Positions 1 through 11,128 are shown, counted from the first letter of the stretch. The stretch is DNA of 64,000 nt from Serripes groenlandicus (GCA_031761405.1 JASEVX010000013.1:45574105-45638104), one strand, 5' to 3'. Numbers and translations: made by a program. The notes: generated by a model from the letters alone, not told the origin.

Positions 1-578
1 GACAGACGGATAGACAGACATCGCCAATCTATAGACCGGAATTGCTAGAGCAATCCGGCCAAAAATAAAAAAAAAATCATCAATTTTAGCAGTAAAATCC
101 TGCCAAGAAGTAATGAATTGAGAAAAAAATGTGCTGAGAGTAATTTCAAACTTGCTAAGATTTGGTCTGTGCAATGAATGTACAAATTGAAAAATGTATT
201 GTTGACATGTATTTTCTACACCATCATTGTAATGTTGTTTATCATAAATAAAATTATTCCTTTTTTTAAATAAACTTTTAATCAAAATGTGTGTCTCAGT
301 GTTGTCTTCTTCAGCAGTTTGACAGAAACAAAGCCTAAATCTGAAATTGTGTCAATGTGTTATTTGTCAACTCTGTCCCATAAGTTTTGCTTGTGATTTG
401 AACTCTCATAAAAAAAGCACGGAATGGGACAACTTTCCCAACTTTGATTAAATATGTTTTCAATTAAATTGTAAAAAATCTTTTTCTTGTTTTTTGAAAG
501 TTTTGTCATTATTATTTAAGACGGACATTATATACTAGAATAGCCAACTGACTATCATTTGAAAAAGTGTTTCTTATT
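1..578. other. AT-rich stretch without a gene
   Basis: I see no open frame with recognisable protein content here. A short imperfect hairpin lies at 34-60. An AATAAA at 247-252 followed by T-rich sequence could be the polyadenylation signal of a + strand gene lying before the window, but nothing upstream is available to test this. Confidence 0.4.
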
Positions 579-695
579 TAAACCTTTCCCACTTGCATAC
601 GTAATTGCAGCCGACGACTTTTGAAAACATTGATGCAGAAGAAGAAATTGCTCATAACAAGCTTTCTCCTTTTGCAACAATGTTTTCAACTATAT
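579..695 (+). mobile_element. Fragment of TTAA-flanked palindromic MITE family
   Basis: The stretch begins TTAAACCTTTCCC and carries a GCAGCCGACGACTTTTGAAAAC-like block, then a GAAATTGCTCAT block, in the same order as the complete element at 56136-56358. The right half is missing or diverged. A short open frame starting nearby is made of this repeat and is not a gene. Confidence 0.5.
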
Positions 696-889
696 TCAAT
701 GATTACACTTCCAATAAATGTGATTTTCTGTATCTTTGCTCAGATTTTTTTTAATTCGTCTGCTGCAGAGTTTTTATATTGTGGGGTGGGTTGTGATTTG
801 TTAAAGGGCAAGCATGATTGGGAATTGAGTGTTGCACTTATCCTAATGAAACACTCGCCTGCCTGTGCATGTTTTAGCTTAACTTAACT

Positions 890-1800
890 TGTTAATGTTC
901 TTTCCATCATCAACTTAGTCATATGTTAGTAATCAACTCTATGAACGAAATAATCGCGTCAAAATCTTGAATCGCGTCAAAATCATAACGAACAAACTGT
1001 CAAAATCTAATTTTGAACTGTGTAATACAAATTTAGAATAAAAGGATGAATCAGTTATGTTGTAACAACCAATATCCGCGGGTCATTTACCTGATTTTGG
1101 CCGAAAGAAATGATCGATTTCTTGCAAGATTTATTCGTTATTCGTTCTGCCTATTATAATCAAAGTATTCTAAACGCTTTATAAACAAGTGATTTAAAGC
1201 GCTCAAATCATTTGATGAAATTTGTATTTGTTTCTTTAGACGCGGACCTTGTCGAAAGCACCTATCCAAAATGCAAAAGTCATTGTTATCGAAGGAATAG
1301 ATGGACTGAGAGAAAGAAAAGGCTTAGCAATGCATACTATCTTTATGAATAAGGACATGAACGAATATGTATGGACTAGCGCCTAGAATTTCGTACTAGC
1401 CGATCCTTCATTCCACTCGCTTATGCTAGCGGGCGAGTGGATGTTTTAAAAAAAGGGTTACAATTTACAAAGGGTAATTGCGCGGTGCAGTGCTATATTG
1501 GCGTAGTGATATCTAAATAATTGTGTACACTTTAAATATGATATTTACACTTACAAGACTTGTTATTTTCTATTATAAGCTTGAATAATCGGATTTTTTT
1601 TCGTTACTCTATGTTTGCCTTTGTGAGCATTCGTAAATTAGTCAAACCAAAAATTGCACTTAATTGTTGGTGGTGAAGGGCATATACATCACGTGACTTC
1701 AAACTCACTATGACTATGGCAGCCTCTGCGCATGCGCAAGTCTACCAAAAATACACAGGTGCAGCACCAGATGCGTTAAACATAATTAATACTATCCTGG
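890..1800. other. Intergenic sequence, nothing recognised
   Basis: No frame of useful length with protein-like composition was found on either strand, and no repeat family recurring elsewhere in the window was recognised. Confidence 0.4.
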
Positions 1801-1809
1801 AAAATACTT

Positions 1810-3770
1810 CTCCTCAAATACATATCAACGATTCTAAAGCATGGAATTTATAATTATTATTGTTATTACTATAACCATTTAAAAGCTACCACATTAGGCA
1901 TCGTAGTTAATTTACAGGAAACAGTATATGATCTGTCAGAAAAGAATAGTCGTACATATATCGCGTTTCTTGACTTTAAGGCCGCGTTTGATTCTGTCTG
2001 GCATAACGGGCTATTCCTTAAACTGGCACAACTAGGGCTATACGGTAAAAGTCGATTCTTATGATAATTTAACGTGTAGTGTAAGCAGTAGCGGTAGCAC
2101 ATCACTTCCTGTGCAGATTAAGAGGGGCGTTCGGCAGGGAGGAGTTGCTTCAACGTTGTATTACCTAATTTATATAAATGAACGTTTACATCAATTAGAG
2201 GACTCCGACTACAGTTTAAATCTAGGACATGATCTCAGATGTGGTAACACTTCTTTTGCTGATGACCTGTCTATTATCGCCTTATCCCCCAACAATTTGC
2301 AAGTCTTACTAGACATTGTATATCGATACGCAACACAATGGAAGTTTGAAGTAAGCGCGAGTAAATCAAGCATCGTAGTATTTAATAGGTTAAAACATGA
2401 CGCTCCACTTTCGCTTCTCATCGGGAACACATATATTCACGAACACGATCATGCGATACACTTGGGAATCAGGCAAGACGCATCACTTAATTATCTAATA
2501 GAATAAAAGAAAGATGTCAAAAAGGTAAAAATGCATTCTTTGCATTAGCCGGTGTAGGTATGCGATATGATGCACGTAATCCCATTACGTCAGTGAAACT
2601 ATACAATAGTATAGTTGTTCCAACAGTACTATACGGCAGTGAACTCTGGAACAACATGTCACAGACTGATATAAATGCAGTTAATAAGTTGCAACATTAT
2701 GTTGTAAAATCTATCCAGGGTTTTTTAAACCAGAACAAGATCTATAGTCGGCGTCTTTCTAACTGACATAAACAAGCTAATGTATATGCACAAACTACTC
2801 AGTTTAAGAAACGGATCACTGAGTAAAAACTTGCTACTCAAAAAAGCTTTGGCTTTTATACAAAATCCGACAAGAGTCTCAAAAGGCTTTATCCCTGATA
2901 TTTTGAATATGTATGGTCTCTTAAATATGATCAATGCATATTTGAACAATAAAGGACTTCTGCCGTCTAAAAGTAGCTTTAAATTAACCGTAAATACTGT
3001 TGTCAATGCATATGAATCCGACAACTGGAAATTGAGAATAGGTGTCGACCCAGATTTTTCTAGATTTGAACAGTTGCACACTGCAATCTAACCAAGTGTT
3101 ATTTACGATGTGTTTTCAGACGTAAAGCAAAATATTGCCAGAACAATTGCTAAAATATGGGTAACCATTCCGGATGTTGACAATCTGTATTGTAAACTGT
3201 GCTCTGCGTTTACCAACTGATATTATAAAACACGTTCTTTGTTAGTGTCCATGTTTGACGTCGCAGAATAGGTCGTTTATACTTAGCATACGACAGGAGG
3301 TTAATGCTGGTATTGCGGAAGAACTTAGATCGGACTCCTCCGAAGGGTTCATGTTAAAGATTCTAGGTTCAAAGCTGGAAATCGATATCTCACATGAAAC
3401 AGAAAGACTAATGCCCGAAAACTCATTGGTGTATGCCTATAGCTGCCTTAGGAACCTAGTGTAATCCCTGTGATCGGAAATCACACGCAATTCCAAAATG
3501 CACCTAACTACTTTCTGTGCTCGAATAAAGCGAACTTTAAAGATGACACAAGGTCATAAAGCACATATGCATGAAGAAAAGCAGTAAATCTTTCTACATA
3601 ACAGTGTATATATAAATATATATATATCCATATTACTATTTGTACATTCACTGCATAACGACGCTTTATATCCATACTGTTTGTTAATTTAACTCAAACG
3701 TGTGTTTATTTGATATTTATCAATCTCCACTAGGAGGAATTAAAATGAACAAATAAATAAATAAATAATA
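1810..3770 (+). mobile_element. Decayed LINE (non-LTR retrotransposon) with reverse transcriptase remnants
   Basis: Reverse transcriptase motifs appear in order on +. A motif A-like block AFLDFKAAFDSVWH lies near 1955-2000. A block GVRQGGVAST at about 2126-2155 matches the region between motifs A and C, and the catalytic FADD sits at 2255-2266. Further blocks with the typical LYGSELW signature (about 2626-2650) and a C-terminal region follow to about 3464. The blocks fall in different frames, with at least three frameshifts and stops, so no protein is made. The 3' end is a gene-free tail closing in AAAT repeats at about 3750-3770, as is usual for LINE ends. The clade was not determined. The relic lies upstream of the lectin exons. 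Confidence 0.85.
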
Positions 3771-3779
3771 AAATTATAT

Positions 3780-3905
3780 CATTATTAATATTATTATTAA
3801 TTGTATTATTATTATCATTATTATAATTATCATCATTATTGTTATCATTATTATTATTATTTTTATTATCAATATCATTTCTTAATCATTATTGTTATTA
3901 TTATA
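3780..3905. repeat. TTA/ATT simple repeat
   Basis: A low-complexity run of TTA/ATT triplets with interspersed ATC lies directly before the lectin exon's acceptor site. The open frame through it (Tyr/His rich) is an artefact of the triplet repeat. Confidence 0.9.
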
Positions 3906-3923
3906 AGTTCTGTCTTTTTTCAG

Positions 3924-4005
3924 ACGATGTGTTTGGAAAACGATGCATATCTTGTGGAAATTGACAATGAAGTTGAGAATAATTTCATGATTCATATTTG
4001 TGAAG
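3924..4005 (+). CDS. C-type lectin-like protein, internal exon
   Basis: The exon is bounded by a polypyrimidine tract and CAG acceptor (ending 3923) and by a GTAAG donor (from 4006). It is 82 nt long and ends in phase 1. It encodes 27 codons including CLENDAYLVEIDNEVENN, which matches the conserved early part of a C-type lectin domain (a Cys, then a small-residue/AYLV block, then an E-x-NNF block). The frame agrees exactly with the next exon at 6082, so I treat the two as one gene. The first part of the domain, with the usual W..A..C segment and a signal peptide, was not found upstream; those exons may lie beyond the LINE relic or outside the window. The open frame running in from 3801 is simple repeat and not coding. 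Confidence 0.8.
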
Positions 4006-4233
4006 GTAAGATATTTATTTCATTTGCCCTTTTTCGTGTCCTTAAATGTTTCCCCTTTTGATGATTGAAAATATCAAGACTAAAAAAAGGAAAAGGGAAA
4101 ATATCTATGAATTAAAGTAATATTGTTGGATATAGTTGAACACATTGTGGTAAAAGTAGAAGTTGCAAATAATGATCTTCTAAATTTTAGTGTTTTTACC
4201 TTTTCCTCAATACAACAAATCTCAAACAAACGA

Positions 4234-4909
4234 CTTTGAAAACATCAAGGTTACACTTTAAAAAACATCATGGTTACACACATCAAGGTTACACCTTGAA
4301 AACATCAAGGTTACACTTTAAAAAACATCATGGTTACACACATCAAGGTTACACCTTGAAAACATCAAGGTTACACCTTGAAAACATCAAGGTTACACCT
4401 TGAAAACATCAAGGTTACACCTTGAAAACATCAAGGTTACACCTTAAAAACATCAAGGTTACACTTTGAAAACATCATGGTTACACTTTGAAAACATTAA
4501 GGTTACACTTCGAAAACATCATGGTTACACTTTGAAAACATTAAGGTTACACTTCGAAAACATCATGGTTACACTTTGAAAACATCATGGTTACATGGTT
4601 ACACTTTGAAAACATTAAGGTTACACCTTGAAAACATCAAGGTTACACCTTGAAAACATCAAGGTTACACTTCGAAAACATCATGGTTACACTTTGAAAA
4701 AAATAAGGTTACACTTCGAAAACATCATGGTTACACTTTGAAAACATCATGGTTACACTTTGAAAACATCATGGTTCGATTGACAACACCAAGGTTACAC
4801 TTTGAAAACATCAAGGTTACACTTTGAAAAAATTATGGTTACACTTTGAAAACATCAAGGTTACACTTTGAAAACATGGTTACACTTTGAAAACATCATG
4901 GTTACACTA
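4234..4909 (+). repeat. 22-bp minisatellite in the lectin intron
   Basis: About 30 tandem copies of a unit of the form GAAAACATCAAGGTTACACT plus TT are present, with CAAGG/CATGG and CCTT/CTTT variants and occasional short units. The first copy begins CGACTTTGAAAACATC, which resembles a block of the TTAA MITE family, so the array may have grown from a MITE fragment (inference). Confidence 0.95.
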
Positions 4910-4969
4910 GTTAAAAGCATTGCAAATAATTATAATCTCAAGACAGTGTATTGATTGACAACACAACAT

Positions 4970-5245
4970 ACTTTCCAAGCAACTGGCTGCTTTTCCACAT
5001 AGACTAGATGATCAGAAGTACAAATTATAAAATAGACCAAATACACTATAACGTCGTATGTTTCATTCTCGGGAGTTAGTTTGCCCTTGCACTGGGCTAT
5101 ATAGCCAGTTAGCGTCGTAATGCTTTTAGATGAGTAGATGTAAAAGTCATAAAATAACCCAATTCTTGATAAATAAAATGATATTCGAAGTCAATATGTA
5201 CTTCTTTGGAACACATGTAAATGACATTTATACTATCTGAGCTCA
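4970..5245 (+). repeat. Diverged repeat sharing a core with 23784-23840
   Basis: The stretch contains ATGATATTCGAAGTCAAT and CTTTGGAACACAT blocks at about 5180-5222. It is flanked by TTTAGATG- and ATAACGTCGT-type motifs also seen in the inverted tandem arrays at 23340-24110. It looks like a small member of the same element family with short arms. Confidence 0.5.
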
Positions 5246-5512
5246 AATTATAACGAAATCTCTACATAAATTAGCATGCAATGTACATCTACTAGCTCAC
5301 ATAAGTAGATAATGGGAAGTAATTGCGCTTAATAAGTATGCCGTTATGTGTATTTGGATGCATTCCCTCGACACAAGCCTTGTTTTACTTTTTTATGAAA
5401 TATGAAATCCTAATATATCGTTTAACTTGAACCTCGACCGGATCTGTCCTTTGTAATCACCTCAGCAGCAGTTCTGATTGAATAGAACAGTGCATAGCCA
5501 CATCAGACCATC

Positions 5513-5786
5513 CGAGCCCGGTAGCTCAGTCGCTAGCGACGCGGGCTGTAAATCCAGGGGTTGTCAGTTCAAATCTCAGCTCGGCCAACATTCTTTCCTA
5601 TGTTTGACAAAAGTCACTGTGACCTGCGTCATTCGTCTTTCACCAATGGGCTGTTTAACAGTCTACGTGGGAAAGCAGCCAGTTGCTGGAAAGTATGTTG
5701 TGTGTTGTACTGTGTGTGGGAAAACCAGGAAACGCATGAGTAGGTAAAATTGTTGAAAACGGCGTTAAACCCTGATCAATCTAAAT
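5513..5786 (+). mobile_element. tRNA-derived SINE, family A, with 11-bp target duplication
   Basis: The head looks like a tRNA: an A box (GTAGCTCAGTCGCTAGCG), an anticodon-like loop and a B box (GTCAGTTCAAATCTC) at about 5521-5586. A body follows, and a 3' tail with TGTTGAAAACGGCGTTAAAC ends near 5780. The 11-bp direct repeat ATCAGACCATC flanks it at 5502-5512 and 5787-5797, marking a complete insertion of 274 bp. The element sits in the lectin intron. Open frames across it are not genes. Confidence 0.9.
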
Positions 5787-5910
5787 ATCAGACCATCAGT
5801 CCATTCAGTGACATTTTACGTAAGTTAACGGGAGAAAATCAACCAATTAAACTACACCTACCGAAAATCTCTAGAAAGGAAGGTATAATTACTCATAAAA
5901 AGTTGAAAAT

Positions 5911-6015
5911 ATTGTGGCAAAGGCTCGTTTTGAGCAATTTCTTCTTTTGTCACAATGTTTGCAAAACTCGTCTGCTGAAGATTAGTCAAAATGCGTCTAT
6001 AGGTGGGGAAAGTTA
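5911..6015 (+). mobile_element. Right-half fragment of TTAA MITE family
   Basis: The order is a GTGGCAAAGG block, TGAGCAATTTCTTCTTTTGT, a TCGTCTGCTGAAG block and a GGGGAAAGTTAA end. This matches the right half of the complete element at 56136-56358. It lies in the lectin intron, shortly before the last exon. Confidence 0.6.
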
Positions 6016-6081
6016 ACACAGTTCTTTTGACCCTATCCTAATAAACACTACATACAATTTAGTGTGTCTTTTTTTTTCCAG

Positions 6082-6323
6082 ACAGAGCCTCTGTTGAAAG
6101 TAATTGCTGGGTTGGCATGACCAACGAAGGAGCAGAAAACGCCTGGATGTACCCAAGTTTTAACGAGAAGGCCATTTATTTTGCTTGGGGCGGAGACGAA
6201 CCTAACCATTCTGATGGAGACGAACACTGTGTAATGATCTTCGCTTCCCTTTCTTATCGATGGGCAGATGTCGCATGCCACACAGCGAATTTTCCAATCT
6301 GTGAGAGTTTTTACTATGATTAA
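6082..6323 (+). CDS. C-type lectin-like protein, last exon
   Basis: The exon follows a T-rich tract and CAG acceptor (ending 6081). With the G carried over from 3924-4005 it reads in frame to a TAA stop at 6321-6323. It encodes the second half of a C-type lectin domain: WVGM (the usual WIGL position), a Trp-rich segment, DEPN, the E-H-C-V block, RWAD and a final C-H-...-PICE. C-type lectins bind sugars with Ca2+ and are abundant in mollusc innate immunity. The EPN triplet predicts a mannose/glucose-type site. The usual WND triplet reads WAD here, so one Ca2+ ligand is replaced by Ala, and activity is uncertain. An AATAAA at 6703-6708 is a plausible polyadenylation signal. Confidence 0.9.
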
Positions 6324-6702
6324 ACTGTTCATCTACGCAACTATATCCTACATTCAGATCTACACGAAACTATATTTCACAAAAAAAGCTAATCGATATT
6401 GCTTACAAACTGCTGAACTACAAACACAAATAATTCTGAGCTATATTACACAAGTAACTATTGCATTTAATATCCTTTTTTTTTTAACCGGGGAACATTT
6501 ACGTGATTGCGTTTATCTATGCACCGCTATTCGCCGTTAGATTTGAAATCTGTGAAAATCACCGAGGACTCGTCGGGGTTACATGCACTTAATGTTTTAT
6601 ATTATTATGATCTAAAATATTTGTTTAATGTTGTTATAATTTTACTGTTTCATTATTGTTTGTACCTGGTTTTATCACATGCATATTAATTGCCTTGATA
6701 TG

Positions 6703-6708
6703 AATAAA
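6703..6708 (+). promoter_or_regulatory. Possible polyadenylation signal of the lectin gene
   Basis: An AATAAA hexamer lies about 380 nt past the lectin stop codon, followed by GT/T-rich sequence. No other gene end competes for it, but this signal is common in AT-rich DNA. Confidence 0.4.
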
Positions 6709-6814
6709 ATGTTCAAATGTTCATGAGAGGTAGTATTTAGATGGAGCCTTACATATCGCTTGATGCTCTGCTTCTATCGGAAGAATTGCAAGCAAGTGCC
6801 CCCTCGGTCGAGAT

Positions 6815-8135
6815 TTGTGTCGTGCGACTAATATACTCACAAGTAGCACAACAATTTCTTCTCTCTTTATCAACCAACTCTGTACAAGGTTAGGAGAAGG
6901 TAATATCAACGGTATATTTGTTACAGCTATATTCCCGATATCATCCGTTTAATGTTTGCTGATGATATTGCAAACTGCTCAGATACTGTCGTTAATTTAC
7001 AAAAACAACTTGATATTATGAACCAATTCTGCATTGACACAGGAATTTAATATTGAAAAGCCAGAAATCATTGTTTTCAGAAATGGTAGCCCACTAAGAA
7101 AAAATGAAAAATGTTTTTTTAGGTAAAGAACATATCAGAATATCATCACACTACAACTATTTGGGATTGATCTTAACTTAACCCCTATGCTGTCATGGTT
7201 ATCAGCTCAATAAAAGCTTGCAGCTCAAGCCAAGAAGGTTTCCTTTACTATTTATAAATATCAGAGAGCATTAGGTTATTTTCCTTGTAAAGATCTTTTT
7301 AAGTTGTTTGACTCGATGATAAAAGCAATATTGTGCTACGGGGCGCAAGTATGGGGCCATCCATATTCAGAAGTCATATAATCTGTTCTCTTTGACTTTT
7401 GTAAAAACTATTTAAATTAAACAGTAAAACAAATAGTATGGTAACATTGGGAGAATGTGGTAGATATCCTATTTATATTGATTATTGGTCTTACTGGATT
7501 ACATATTGGTGTTACTTATTACTTATTAGTAATGCCAAATTACATATATCCTCGCAATTGTTATTTAATGCAACAGTCCTTGGATGATGCAGGACGCAGA
7601 ACCTACACTACTTACGTCAAAAAACGTTTTCTCTACGATGTTGGCTATGTGTGGATTGTACAGGAAGTTGGACACAGTGCTTGATAGTTTGTTTCAAACA
7701 AAACTGGCATATACAAATCAACGAATCTGGACGTTGCCATCATTACAAACATTATAAATCTCTGCCGAATACTGAAAGATATCTGTTAATTGACATGTCA
7801 TTTAAATAATAAATAACTCTTTCTAAATTTCGCTGCTCGAACCACAAATTTGGCATCGAGACTGGTCGTCACAGTAATATTGATCGTGAACTAAGAATAT
7901 GTATTTATTGTTTTCAAAAGTTAAAGAAAGACATTGTTGAATGTGAATGTCATGTGTTATTTTACTGCAAAAAGTTTGATCATTTAAGAACTGTAAATTT
8001 AAATTTAATTGGCATGTAGCCGACAACAACATTGATGACTTTCATACGTTGCTTTAAAACGACAATCCTCATCTCTATACTATTTGTTAAATAGAATGCT
8101 TTGTACGGTGGCATAATTACTTGTAAAAAATAAAA
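6815..8135 (+). mobile_element. Second decayed LINE, reverse transcriptase to C-terminal domain
   Basis: A LFINQL block near 6862-6880 is followed by RLMFADDIANCSD with the catalytic FADD at 6955-6966, a YNYLGLIL block near 7155-7180 and an AILCYGAQVWG block near 7325-7355. The C-terminal region has FRCSNHK and Cys/His residues (about 7830-8010), typical of one group of mollusc LINEs. Stops and frameshifts separate all blocks, so this is a dead copy. It lies just downstream of the lectin gene on the same strand. Confidence 0.8.
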
Positions 8136-8953
8136 ATTGTTCACTTACCATGAATGTATATAAGGACATTTTTCAAAAGATATGGTCTTGAGAATATTAC
8201 AACTTGGCATTGCTTTTGAGAACAGGTTCGGATACAGCTGAAAGATCGCTTATCATGATTAGCGAGAAAGGTCAGGTTGAAGTAAAACTCAAACCAACAA
8301 AATCTTTGCAGAATATCCGTAAATGGACCGATGCGTTCATAATGTTTGCATTAATTTTAATCAAAAAGCAACCGGAGAACGCGGAATGCGAATGGCTGCA
8401 TTATATATCCCTTATTTGGGCATTACAATCGCAGTCGTGGGGACAATTTTCTAAAAGGTTTTTGATGAGAATTTTAGAATGAGACTGGATATACAACCAG
8501 AAATTCGATCAAAGATCTATACATATTTATTGGGGAAAACAATGACTTTTCCATAATCTTCTCAGTCCGGGGGGTAATAGTAAGCCTATTGTACACTATA
8601 CGTCTGTGATCAAGCCGAGACTGCGTCCTTGTTTGATTTCAACTCGGTGCGCGGTTGTGCATATAAACAGTGCAAATTTAACCATGTGTGCTCTGCTTGT
8701 AGGGGGTCTCATGAACAGCCTTATTGCCAAAGATCTTTTGATCAGAATGTTTGCGGCTCAAATGCTACACAAATACATTTCAGCTGCAGCCAAAGCAAAT
8801 AAGAAAGTAGTTATATGAAGCTGGCGGAGACCCCTGTAGGGCTTAGTGCCATGGACTTGTTTTTTTTCCTGAGGATTATCCTGATAGGATTGCAGCAGCT
8901 ACTGTGCCTAACGTCTTTATATATGGTTTTCCGTTGCATTACGAAGTCTCTTT

Positions 8954-9254
8954 CAAGGGCGTAGCTTGGCAATAACCAATGTGTAGGCCGTCTCGTGAGA
9001 AAATCAACATTATGGACTCTGCGTAAAATATCGACCCGGATCATCCTAAGCAAGCCACACAGGCCTACCCGGATAGACACTTTTCGCCTCCTGTTGATTT
9101 TCTGTATCAGGAATAACTACTCTTTACATATATCTCCTGAGACGGAATGTGTCGGTCGGATCAGTCTGCGTGGACAGCCAATCGCCGCAGCTGCATTTTG
9201 GGGCATTTTTAGAAAAAAAGGTGCCTACAGTGCCTAAAGGGAGCTACGCCCCTG
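8954..9254. mobile_element. 301-bp TIR element (hAT-like ends) inserted in the DIRS relic
   Basis: The ends are CAAGGGCGTAGCT and AGCTACGCCCCTG, which are inverted repeats of each other. The 5-bp direct repeat TCTTT flanks it at 8949-8953 and 9255-9259. The interior carries most of the body of the TGAGCCGT MITE family (compare 26623-26884), from a GCCGTCTCGTGAG copy of that MITE's end onward. A second copy with the same outer ends is at 28638-28979. It has no transposase. The class is inferred from the CAGGGG-type termini; 5-bp duplications are known in one group of hAT elements. Confidence 0.8.
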
Positions 9255-9732
9255 TCTTTAAAAAAAAATCGAGGCTCAAAGTATGCAACTAGCTTGTGAT
9301 AATGTTTAAATTATTCAGGATATCATTAAAAAGGAGAAACAATCAGGGATAGTTTAGTGTCCATTTCGATATCCCTCTTTTAGGACATTCAGAGTTTCTC
9401 CAATAGGCTTGGTTCAAGAAGGAACTTGGTGAATTTCATTTTATTAACCACCTTTCATATCCAAAGGGTGATTCTGTTAATGGCCACATTGCACAGGACC
9501 TCTGTTCAGTGCAACATACTTCGTTTAATGCCGCGGTACATATGGTTCAACGATTTATAATATGTACTGAAATGTATTCCCTTTTCCTGACACAGGCAAA
9601 TTTTTGATAACTTAAAGGCAATCTATGAAAAAAGTAATGTCTGCTTTTCTGTCTGATATTATGAATTTACAGTTGACCTTACATGATACTTTCAGAGTCA
9701 TCTGCTTTCAAAACCTTTGAGGATTGTTTGTC

Positions 9733-9870
9733 TTATGCTGCTTTCAACAATTTTTCAGTTATATCACGGCGTTTCCTTGGTAAGTTAACCAGTACTACAT
9801 GGTCCATATATCCTGACAACAGTTAGTCAGTAATGCTTATCCCGCAACCCTGACTGCCAAGCATTCATTA
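9733..9870 (-). mobile_element. Partial SINE, family B (3' part)
   Basis: Read on -, it carries the AGTACTGGTTAAC and GTGATATAACTGAAAAATTG tail blocks also seen at 10925-11128 and 54845-55132. The tRNA-like head is missing. It splits the reverse transcriptase part of the DIRS relic. Confidence 0.65.
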
Positions 9871-10090
9871 ATAGCTTAAGCCATATCAAGACAACTTTTC
9901 GTTAAATTCCAGTTAGTAGGAGAGATTTCAAGCTGTTTGGTCTCAAAATTATTATTATTTTGATCAGACATTACCACTTGGTTGCAGTATCTCGTCTTCA
10001 TTATTTAAAATGTTTTCAACTCTCTCGCAGTGGGTGGTCAGAAGAAGGTTCTTAAAGGTTGAACTTGAATATAAGCTTGATACGTTTCTT

Positions 10091-10924
10091 TCTTTTTGGG
10101 GAAAGCAACACATGTGAATGTGTTTGTATAAAACATTTTTTTCTTTTGTGTTGTGAACAATTTTGTTTGCTGATAGCTTATCTGTTCTTGGTTTAGAAAT
10201 TAATTCAATTTTAGTACAACTTCGGATTTCATTCGATTTTGTTTATGTATTTGTCTCTTAAATTAAAGATATCTTGAAGAAGGGTTGACGAAGATTTCGA
10301 CTCAATATCGGAGGCGGTCTACATTTTGAGGGACCAATAGAAAATTAAGAAAGTGTTGTTTAAATGTAATAAAACGTCCATTGTTTAAGTCCTTCACCGA
10401 CAAACTATTATATCATCTGAGTTAATCGTCTTGGTCCGTGCTCCAACATCGAAATGTCTGCAGCTTAACCTGCCTACTAAAGATTAGCCTTTCCCAGGCG
10501 TGCATAACAATATTGCAGATATTGTCTCTTTGATAGATGTCACATGTTCGAGGGTAAGCCCCTGAAACAGAGCGGTACCAAGTAATATCTTCAAATTCTA
10601 GCCAGAGAGGTTTAAAGTGCCAACTGTCAGCATACACTAGAGCTGTTGAAAATGAGGGCTTTGGATCTGTTTGCGAGATTCAGGAAGTCATACTGTTTGG
10701 ATATGAGTTGGCCAACTCCCATTTTTCAATGGTAGACTTTGATTTCTATCAAGTTTCATGGGGGCTATGCATACGACACGGCCTGTAATTTCATTTCTGC
10801 AATTGTTTTTCAGCATAGGATTATGGACATGGCTATCGCAGGTCTCAGATAATAGGCAACCAATTACTTATGATATTTTTTCTAAGAGTTGTGCAAAGTT
10901 CGATTAATTATGTAATTAAACTGT
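10091..10924. other. Unassigned sequence after the DIRS relic
   Basis: A minus-strand open frame at 10637-10422 has protein-like composition, but no motif, no splice context and no continuation upstream. It may be part of the decayed retroelement. Nothing else is supported. Confidence 0.3.
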
Positions 10925-11128
10925 TCTGTTCTGATCCCCGACCAGGTCGTACCAACGACTTTAAAAATGGTAGTAATGGCTACCCTCCTTGACGCTCAGG
11001 GTTTTGATGTAAGCATTACGAATGACTGGCTGGTGACAGGATAAATGGATCAGACGTACTGGTAACCTATAAATTAATGCCGTGACATAACTGAACATTG
11101 TTGAAAGCGGCGTAAAACACCAACAATC
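10925..11128 (+). mobile_element. SINE, family B, head mostly lost
   Basis: A B-box-like TCTGATCCCCGACC start is followed by GCATTACGAATGACTGGCTG, ATAAATGGAT and AGTACTGGTAACC-like blocks (ACGTACTGGTAACC here), and a tail GTGACATAACTGAACATTG...GAAAGCGGCGTAAAAC. The same order occurs at 44495-44765. Confidence 0.7.

Larger units (their letters stand above)
8190..10090 (+). mobile_element. Decayed DIRS-type (tyrosine recombinase) retroelement, gag-like and RT parts
   Basis: The first part (8204-8480) has KWTDAFIMF and a W..FSKRF block, seen in the gag-like ORF of DIRS/Ngaro-type elements. After a frameshift, 8630-8737 encodes a Cys/His cluster of the form C-F-x-FN...C-x4-C-x3-H-x2-C-x2-C-x4-H-x4-C. 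RT blocks follow: a YPDRIAAATVPN block near 8876-8950, RVSPIGLV at 9391-9414, FINHLSYPKGDSVNG and LCSVQHTSFNAAV in 9430-9560, and LPLGCSISSSLFKMF at 9971-10015. These resemble DIRS RT and not LINE RT. Several frameshifts, a TIR element (8954-9254) and a SINE piece (9733-9870) interrupt it. No recombinase domain was seen. Confidence 0.75.

Noticed and set aside
1238..1352. Possible upstream lectin exon (YPKCKSHCYRR after a TTTAG)
   Set aside because: No donor in the right phase, weak similarity, and a stop soon after; the link to the exon at 3924 cannot be shown.
5521..5590. Functional tRNA genes at the tRNA-like heads (also 59695, 62880, 44500, 39875)
   Set aside because: Each is followed by the same SINE body and tail, stems are imperfect, and three copies have target duplications, so they are retroposed SINEs.
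8811..9237. Open frames on both strands across 8811-9237 and similar ones at 22622, 26128, 26622 and 28679
   Set aside because: They are translations of MITE and TIR-element sequence that recur with every copy of the family.
10422..10637. Minus-strand 71-codon frame after the DIRS relic
   Set aside because: No motif, and the upstream sequence does not continue the frame; it could be decayed element sequence.
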